The notes beneath the pieces are model-generated. The model was not told the origin of the DNA, made no database searches, and was given only the letters and a program-made list of their open reading frames with translations. Both the position numbers and the translations under genes were made by a program. From Aquila chrysaetos chrysaetos (lineage: Eukaryota; Chordata; Aves; Accipitriformes; Accipitridae), in NCBI RefSeq assembly GCF_900496995.4, contig NC_044029.1, positions 15,128,001 through 15,192,000 on the forward strand: 64,000 nucleotides of DNA, in the 5' to 3' direction. Shown piece by piece: positions 56,601 through 64,000 of the stretch (the first letter of the stretch is position 1; each line of letters starts with the position of its first letter).

Positions 56601-59600
56601 GGGCTTTGTACAGCTTACACCTTTCTGTGTATACACCTTTTTATACCCAAGCACCTAGTCAACGGTGTAAAGGCACACACAAATATCCAAACATCTGGGG
56701 ATGGGGGGGAATTAAGCAGTTTATGATATGAAATGTTTATTTGAACACTTAAGATTTCTATAAGAGTTCTGTAGACTTTAATAGGAGCTAGAATAGTGCT
56801 TCTATGCACACCATTACATTCAACCCCTGTCATATGCAAAATGTACTTACCAGGGGAAACAAAAAATGTTCTAATGAGAGTTAAGGTTTTCAGAACGGTC
56901 TTTTTAATATTGTTTTATGGAGTCACCAAGAAACACTACAAAATTAAAAAAATTGGTCCTCCTCTTGACATCAATCTGAGAAAAAAAATTCCTGATATAA
57001 CCAATGGATTAAATTCTCACTAACTGTACTTCTAGTACAATCTTTATTATGTACTTTTGGTCACTGTTTCATCTTTTTTATCAACTCAGTTTCCTTGTTT
57101 AAAAGATACACTAATGTTTGTTTTTTCCAAATCATTGCATTAAAGGAATACCTACAGTTAAAGGCTCTCCCATGTCAAATGTGCTTGAAGGGTAGCAGCC
57201 AACTGCATGCTATGGACAAAAAGCAGAACTGATGGAGATGCTGCCATTTTTGCAGGACCTAGTTTATGTAAACTTTACATGTCTCAGTTACTAAAGAAAA
57301 TGGTTATGTATTTGTAGTTTCTCAGTCTATACACCTGTGGGCCCAAAATAAATACGACCTAAATACTGTGGAGGGCTTTCAGCTGAAAACTGAATCCTAG
57401 ATTACAGACACTAAACCTAACATCACAGCCTTTAAAAGAGACTGAATTGAAAAAATATTTACCAAGTCTCAAAGGGTAAAGTGCATTGCTACTACATCTA
57501 CTTCAAGGGGCAGAAAATAAGGAATGCTGAAGATGAGTAGCGCAGGTAACAGGGACTACCTGGTATGTTTGCAGCATACACAAAACAAGAAAGCATTATC
57601 CCACCTGTAAAATCTAAGAGGGTAAAAAGTAGTCCTGGAAAATATGTCAGACTTAATATAATTAAGGCTACAGAAAGTTGAAATTTCAATGTTCTCAATT
57701 CTGGGGACCAGAGCTAAGAAAACACCCACTGTGGAGTACTGTGAAACCTGCAACAACATAAAAAAAATTACTCAGACCATCCCTTGTATCTGAGACTATT
57801 CACGATAAACGCGTACAACAGTGCACCAGAACTAAGGAGGGATATGGTTGGTTGCTGTAATTTCAGCAGGTCACTTAGGATCTATCTGAAGCCTCTGTTT
57901 CCCTATTTGTCAATTAAGAATATTACTTCCCTGCCTCACAGGTGTGTTTTAAGGGTCCAGTTAATTAGTATTTCTGAAACACCCATACTATACAGATGAG
58001 GACCAAATATTTCTAGGCAGCTAGCTAGATCAAACACGTTTGCCTCAAAACACATGCTGAAGCATTAGTTCAGCTCACAAATTTAAGTAAGCTATAAGCT
58101 AAGAACAAGAATCACACCAGAATCATGAACCCAGTAAGTATTTTGCAATACCTGGCAATTTCTCTTCAGTGCAGACTAAGACTGGTCCATAGCGTAAGGT
58201 GAGGCAATGGCAAAGGTGTGAAGGAGCACGAACACTGCAGACCTGTAAAATGTCTAGCTCTAGGTAGTCATTCCCTTCTTGAGTACCAAGGTGTCCCCAC
58301 AAGTCAATGGGTCTATCACAAGAGTATGCATAGGTTGACTATGAAATCATTAATGAGGGGTTTTTTAATCTCATTTAAATTCCTCATAATGGTCTCAATG
58401 ACTCCCATCTTTTACTTCTGCAAATTATGTTCTTTGTGCATCTAGTATTTTAGTACCATGCAGTCTGTAAAGAATAATGAAAGTCAGAGTGAAAAGGTTG
58501 CCTGATATCCCCTAGTGGTGTGGCAAGATGCATGCATTTCAGGTGCTACCACTGCTGCCACTACTAAACTGAGAGAAGACCAAAGAAAAAGTTAACAAAG
58601 GAACAGGAACACACTCCAATTTAAGAGACTGAAAGTATTTGTAGTTTGTTTTTTATAAAACTTCAATTCAAATATTGCATGAAGACCTTTAATTCTTTTC
58701 AGATCTCCAAATGGCTTTTCTTGCATGTTTTTCCTCACTCACAGTTCAAGGGTTATTTTGCATCACACCAGTTCACACAAGTGTCAGTTCCTTTGCAATC
58801 ACAGGCTCAAAAGTAATCTCTTCTGCTGCTAGTACCAAGGTGCACCTGCAATACTGCCAGAATTCTAAAATTATTCAGAGTATTAAAAAAAAAAAACCCA
58901 AACCCAAAACTTCTGCTAAGGGTGCGTCTGGCATATCCAACAAACAACATTCTACCTGGATGTACCTGTAACACTGAGCAGCCAGCATTATAACCAAGTT
59001 CACCAATTGCAAAAGGAAAAGAAGTATGCTTGTAGATAATGCTACCTTCAGATAATTTACTATGAATCTTTCTAAATTATATGATCAACTATGGATGCAC
59101 ACTGCTAGAATGTACAGTTTTCTAGAAAGAACTATCAAGTCCAGTACCCTGCCTCCCGTGTAACCTGTGTCTGACGCTTTAGAGGAAGACAATAACTGCA
59201 TAATAAACCCTTCCAGTTGTGCAATAATGCACGCTGCTGGAGAGCTGGGATATTTCTGTCAGGCATAAAAAAGTAGAACACTGGACAAAGACAACCGTTT
59301 GACCTTCAAGAGTCTTTCTTTGTCAAATGCAGAGAGTAAGACAAACACATAAGTGACCCTGAACAATAATTAAAGCTATGTACAAAATTTTGACTTTTAA
59401 AACAAGACGTTATGGAACAGATAAAAAAGAAACACACAAATACAAAGAAAGGAAGGCACACCGAACTACGAAATGACAAGAGAGCCTTAATTCATACAGC
59501 CAACCTGTGAATTCCTTTACAAAAAAAAAATACAAAAAAACCCCAAACTCTAATGAGATTAAAATTCTGTCAGATTTCACAGGGAACTTGATACACCACT

Positions 59601-60318
59601 CAGAATTCTCTTCTAGCAGAAGGAGCTTAAGGCTGGGTTTAGATGTGTTCATAGCTCTGATCAATGAACTTTGATGTGACCTCTCAAATATCACACAAGT
59701 TAAGAAAAAACTATTGGGAATTAGAGGCCTTCTTGCCCATGTGGTCTTAAAAAAAAAAAAAAAAAAAACCAAAACACAACAAACAAAACAACAGACAAAA
59801 AAGGTGTTGTGTTTATATCCCTTGAGATGAACCAATCTATCTCGTGTATATCAAACCGAGTGAATTAATGCATTACATACATTTCATTCCAGGGGACCCA
59901 CTTCAATGAGGAATGAACGTAAGATGGGTATCTTGAAAGACTAGGTTTACCTGCTAATAATGCACATATCAAGAGGCTTTAAAAAGTGTTATAAATGCCA
60001 TTAACAAGTATAGGCACCAGACCAGAATATTTATAAATTCAAAACTGGCACGTCACTCAGACTCTAATCAATTTAAAGAGGCACTGTGAAAGGTGGTGAT
60101 GCTGCTATGCAGTAATTACTACTACTGTAGAATGAAAGAGTGTTACCTAAATGAATACTTGCTCTACATTAATTCCCTTTAGTTAGACAAGTACATGAAG
60201 TATGCAGAAAAAGTTCTATTAGTCTATAAAAGGCGTTAGTGTTAAGAAATGCAAAGTATTTGCATCTTCAATTTTATAAACTTCACAAAAGGTGCAAATG
60301 ATTTAATGCTTCCCAGGC
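53691..60318 (-). terminator. FRS2: FRS2 3' UTR and terminal poly(A) signal
   Basis: The 6.6 kb after the FRS2 stop codon is AT-rich, has no recognised repeats or genes, and ends with a good AATAAA on the - strand (53,696-53,691). FRS2 mRNAs in mammals are recalled to have a multi-kilobase 3' UTR, so this end is plausible. Earlier AATAAA sites could also be used. A GC-rich island at 54,940-55,415 is unlike the rest. Confidence 0.5.
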
Positions 60319-61269
60319 TCACATAGGCAGGTCAGTACTGTTATGTCTAGTTTTCCTAGAAGTACCATCATCTCGGGGCAGTGCTTTTTGCAAGCTTGAC
60401 ATAGCAGCAGTTCTTTCAATGTCTATCACAGCATACAGCTCTGTGCGCCTGGTTGGAGTTTGTGGAAGTGGAGTGGTGGGGGTTTTTGGAGTCTGAGGGT
60501 TGTCGGAGTCACTACCACCTTCCAAGTCAACCTGTATATAGTTGAGCTGCCTGTGTTCTAAACTTGGACGCCTAATGTCAAAGTTAAAGACTGTTGGGGT
60601 ACAGTCCCGACGTCGTGTAAATTCTACTTTATGAGCACTTGCTGGTACTGTTACATTCTCTGTATTGACATAATTATGCATTGGATCTAGGTTATTGTGG
60701 TAGCCATTCAGAGATGGGGTCTTTGGTCCTAAACTGTCATCTTCATCTCTACTCAGCTTGCGGGCTTCCCAAACAGGAGGCAAGGATGGCAAGTTCTCAT
60801 AGTTCAATAGCGCAGTTCTCCTTTGAGCAGAGTTGTTAATGTTCTGGGTGTCTGAGGTACTGGTTGATGTCAAACGACCTCTCCTGACCCCTGAGGCACT
60901 AGGGATTGATAACCTATTTATATTTTCATACACCAATTTATTACCAGATGGTGTTTCTCTACGTTCATCACTGTCGTACCCAGTGTCCCATTCAGTGTTG
61001 TTTGTGCTGCTGCCGCTAACTTGGTCTCTCCCAAGTTGCTCTAGTTTCTCTCTTTCCATTAACTGCCTTTGAACAGGTGTTGGTCCTAAAACAAACTTGA
61101 CTCCTTCAGGCTCCAGGAGAACCTGAGCATCTCTGTCATCAGTACACATCTGATCTTCTTTCACTTTAGTTGTTTCAGTGTTTGAAAGCTTTGATTCCAG
61201 TGGCGCATGCACACTTGATCGATTTTTTCTTTCCTCTTGTACCCCAGTAGTGTTGACATAAGTATGCAC
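60319..61269 (-). CDS. FRS2: FRS2 terminal exon
   Basis: Begins VHTYVNTTGVQEERKN after a CTCTTTTAG acceptor and ends RHNSTDLPM with TGA. It opens with GTG, a splice junction in phase 0 and not a start codon. It carries all six tyrosine docking sites. Confidence 0.97.
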   Translation of the reverse strand: MHTYVNTTGVQEERKNRSSVHAPLESKLSNTETTKVKEDQMCTDDRDAQVLLEPEGVKFVLGPTPVQRQLMEREKLEQLGRDQVSGSSTNNTEWDTGYDSDERRETPSGNKLVYENINRLSIPSASGVRRGRLTSTSTSDTQNINNSAQRRTALLNYENLPSLPPVWEARKLSRDEDDSLGPKTPSLNGYHNNLDPMHNYVNTENVTVPASAHKVEFTRRRDCTPTVFNFDIRRPSLEHRQLNYIQVDLEGGSDSDNPQTPKTPTTPLPQTPTRRTELYAVIDIERTAAMSSLQKALPRDDGTSRKTRHNSTDLPM

Positions 61270-61785
61270 CTAAAAGAGGAAGAAAAAAAAGGAAATTCAA
61301 ATGCCATTTGTGCTTTTCCCCCTCCCCCCAACTTTCTTTCCTTCTTAGCTCCCCACTTTTCAAATCAAAATACCTGAAAACCAAATCTCTTGAAAGCAGC
61401 TATTTAAAAGCGAAGATCATCTCTCTCACATTTTGCTGAACTGTGCTCAGTTTTGGTTTTTTTCCCTGAAATTTTGTTGTTGGTTTTGTTAATGTTACTC
61501 TAACAAAAGAACAGAATTTACATCCTACATTAATAATTATTTTGATTTGATGTTTATCTCGGTAGTGCTCTAGTTACAGCTTTTCAGGTTCTATTCCAGC
61601 TCTGCTGCGGTCAGGGCAACCTTGGGCTGCTCCAACTTAGCTCATTAGTTCACTTAGACAAATCAGTGAAGCAGAGCTCTACTTTGTTGTCCCTTAACAC
61701 GACAGTGACCAACGGTTCAACAGTTGCTTTGGCTAAATTTATCTTTGTAATTTCCACACTGCAAAGGAAACTTACTGCCCATTTA

Positions 61786-61819
<34 letters not shown>

Positions 61820-63846
61820 CCTAAAAAACCCCTAGGATCTCGCCTTGTGTACTACTCAAGCAATGAGAAGAGAGGTTGGCTCTCTGCTGGAACAGTCCAT
61901 TCTTTCATCAAGAGCCAACGGCCTCCTAATACCAGAAAGTGAAGTAGGAAAATACACAATTCCATATGAACTGTGGCACTCAGAATTGAAAAGGAGCAGG
62001 AGTTGGCACCAGATGCCACTAAGAAAGGCAGAAATACACCACTAGGTTATCCCTCCAAGTTCCCACAGTGGATCGACACAAGGCTGCATGGGAAAGACTG
62101 GAATAATGGATTCCTTCTCTAAATTTTAATTCTGTGTCTGGATATCCAAACAGCACAAGTAGTATTTTACAGCAGCAGTCATCTACCCTTCCCAACTTCT
62201 CTGTCAAGCTCTACAAGCTGAAGTGTTATTTACAGCTCACTTGACTCCTACACTGATCCTTTAAACTCATTTACTCTTCAATAACTCCAACAATAACACT
62301 TGGACTCTTCCGGGGGGGCTCCAAACAAATCCTTTCCCACAAGCCGGTTCACTGCACCTTGCTCTGGTTACCTTCTCTGGTTTCCAACACTGTTTCTTGT
62401 CACACACAAGAATCTTCATAGACCACATTACATTTTATTAAACTTGACTAACATTTTCATCAGCGACCTGAATGATGAGATAGAACACACCCTCTGAAAG
62501 TCTTCAATCTATCCCAGATTGGTAGGGTTTCCACAGAGAGGGATCTCAGCAGCCTGGAGAATTGACCTCATAGAAACCCCAGGAAGTTCAGCAACAGCAA
62601 ATGCAAAGTCCAGTGCCTGGTATGGAACAACACGTACAGTACAGGCACCAACTGACTTAAAAACAACCTTGCAAAAAAGCACCAGGGGTCCAGGTGGATG
62701 GCAAGCTGAATGTGAGTCAGCAGTGTGCCCTTGCAGCAACAAAAACCAAATGTGCATTGGTTTGTGTTAGCAAAAGCACAGCCAGTAGGTTAAGGAAAGT
62801 GATTAATACCATCAATTCAGTACTTGTACTGGGGAGCCCAGATTCAGTCTCACAAGACAGACATCACCATACTGGAGCAAGTCCAGTGGAGGGCCATGAT
62901 TAGAGAGTCTGGAGCATGTAACATACAAGGAAAAGCTGGGAGAGCCATCCTTGTTCAGTCTTAAGACAAGGCCAGGAAACCAGGAAACCACCTAACAGCT
63001 GTTTTCAACTACCTCGCAGATAAAGAAAAGACAGAGCCAGACTCTTTGGAGATGTTTAGCAAAAGGCTAAGGGGCAATGGACACTAGCTGTAACAGAAAA
63101 AAAAAAATCTGATTACTTATTAGGGAGAAATGCTTTCACAATAAAGGTGGTGAAGCCCTGGAACACATGGCACAGAGACACTGTGGAATCCCCTTGTTTG
63201 GGGTTATTCAAAGCATGACAGGACAAGGCTCTGTGCAGCCGCCCCTAACTTTAAAATTTGACCTAGGGGACTCTAGAGGTCCCTTCTAGTCTGAATTATT
63301 CCGTGATTTCTATTTGCCAAATAGAAGACTTACATGTAAAGAAGCATTTTGACCAGGATCTCTCATTTTAGAGTACAACTTATGTATTTAAAAATAATTA
63401 CTGAAATTTTTGAAAAGTGTATATGCAAATACATACTTTCTATTTCTCTATTTGTATATAAATATGAAGAGCAACTTAAAATAGTTACTTTTTCTCAGCA
63501 AGCTATCCTACAAAGTATCATTTTAAAGAGGCAAAGCAAATACTCTTCTGATGTAGTTAACATACAGTAGAAATACATTACACCTGATACTGAAAAACAC
63601 AAAGGAAAGCCTACAGAACAAGGATTAAAAAAATCTGAATTGATGTAGAACCTAAGTTACAGGAGAGGAAAAAAATACCCACTTGCTCCTCTGCTACAAG
63701 TAAAGGATGTGTTGATTCTTCACCGACAGAGGGGAGGCGTGCGCTTCCGACAGAAGGATGTCTGCTGGAAGGATGTGATGAAGCATCTCCAAAAGATGGA
63801 TATCTGGGATAGCCGTTAGGTAAACTTTGTGCATTGAACCCAGGAG
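60319..63846 (-). CDS. FRS2: FGF receptor substrate 2 (FRS2), partial 3' exons
   Basis: Membrane-anchored docking adaptor that links FGF and neurotrophin receptors to GRB2/SOS and SHP2, and so to RAS-MAPK. Two coding exons are in the window, 63846-63683 and 61269-60319, giving residues about 139-508 by human numbering. The terminal exon has 316 residues, which equals human 193-508. All six described phosphotyrosines are present: Y196 (HTYVNT), Y306 (LVYENIN), Y349 (LNYENLP), Y392 (HNYVNTENV) for GRB2, and Y436 (LNYIQVDLEG), Y471 (ELYAVIDIER) for SHP2. The Thr-Pro cluster around PQTPKTPTTPLPQTPTRR contains ERK feedback sites. The N-terminal myristoylation site and PTB domain lie beyond the right edge. 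Confidence 0.97.
61270..63682 (-). other. FRS2: FRS2 last intron
   Basis: A 2.4 kb intron with an A-run at about 61,790-61,817 and an antisense CR1 element filling most of 62,440-63,312. Confidence 0.85.
62440..63312 (+). mobile_element. CR1 LINE 3' portion, about 870 bp
   Basis: Begins near ATTTTCATCAGCGACCTGAA and runs through typical CR1 3' sequence (e.g. GTGGTGAAGCCCTGGAACAC) to GAGGTCCCTTCTAGTCTGAA and a TTCCGTGATT tail. It is the largest CR1 copy in the window; frames are broken, so it is inactive. Antisense to FRS2. Confidence 0.88.
63683..63846 (-). CDS. FRS2: FRS2 exon, residues ~139-192
   Basis: Two bases complete a codon, then PGFNAQSLPNGYPRYPSFGD, SSHPSSRHPSVGSARLPSVG and EESTHPLLVAEEQ before the donor GTGGGT. 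This Ser/Pro-rich linker follows the PTB domain in FRS2. The acceptor is TTGAATCAG. Confidence 0.95.
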
Positions 63847-64000
63847 CTGATTCAATTAGAAAACAAGCAAAACCATATTAAAATGGAACATTTTACTGTA
63901 TATGAGTAAGATGCTTTATATCTTCATTTTCAATTTTCAAAAGATAAATTTAAATATGTAAAACAATATTAAATATTCACAAGACTCAATTTTGCTGGGG
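63847..64000 (-). other. FRS2: FRS2 intron, truncated by window end
   Basis: AT-rich sequence upstream of the FRS2 exon acceptor. The PTB-domain exons lie outside. Confidence 0.8.

Overview
The window looks like nuclear DNA from a bird, probably a neoavian. The evidence is the gene order BEST3 - aspartic protease - LRRC10 - CCT2 - FRS2, three CR1 retroposon pieces (two with typical avian CR1 3' ends), and two copies of a retroviral LTR type I associate with neoavian genomes (from memory). BEST3, LRRC10, CCT2 and FRS2 match the order and relative orientation of human 12q15. The organism call is inference; the gene calls rest on reading the exons and splice sites directly.

Layout, left to right. 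1-15,180: the 3' two-thirds of BEST3 on the + strand, six coding exons from about residue 161 to the stop at 14,555; the N-terminal exons lie outside the window. 20,399-28,890: a complete nine-exon pepsin-family aspartic protease on the - strand, cathepsin E-like, 405 residues, with its own TATA box. It sits between BEST3 and LRRC10, where the mammalian cluster as I know it has no such gene. 33,564-34,400: LRRC10 on the + strand, single-exon, 278 residues, a cardiac leucine-rich-repeat protein. 37,332-50,758: CCT2 on the - strand, complete, 16 coding exons, 535 residues, the beta subunit of the TRiC/CCT chaperonin, starting in a CpG island. 53,690-64,000: the 3' part of FRS2 on the - strand, two coding exons giving residues about 139-508, plus a long AT-rich 3' UTR.

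These genes do not form an operon-like system. They are a conserved neighbourhood of unrelated vertebrate genes: a chloride channel, a secreted or endosomal protease, a sarcomere-associated repeat protein, a housekeeping chaperonin subunit and an FGF-receptor adaptor. BEST3 and the protease converge, the protease and LRRC10 diverge from a shared 4.6 kb interval, LRRC10 and CCT2 converge, and CCT2 and FRS2 run in tandem.

The points most worth a second look are the extra protease gene and its E-type features (a lone cysteine before the mature domain and a Ser-variant second catalytic motif), an LTR with intact-looking CRE and TATA elements in the sense orientation within CCT2, a BEST3 acceptor site whose pyrimidine tract is interrupted by eleven G, intronic CpG-rich islands, and an unexplained coding-like ORF near the left edge. 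No CRISPR array, prokaryotic gene or tRNA was recognised.
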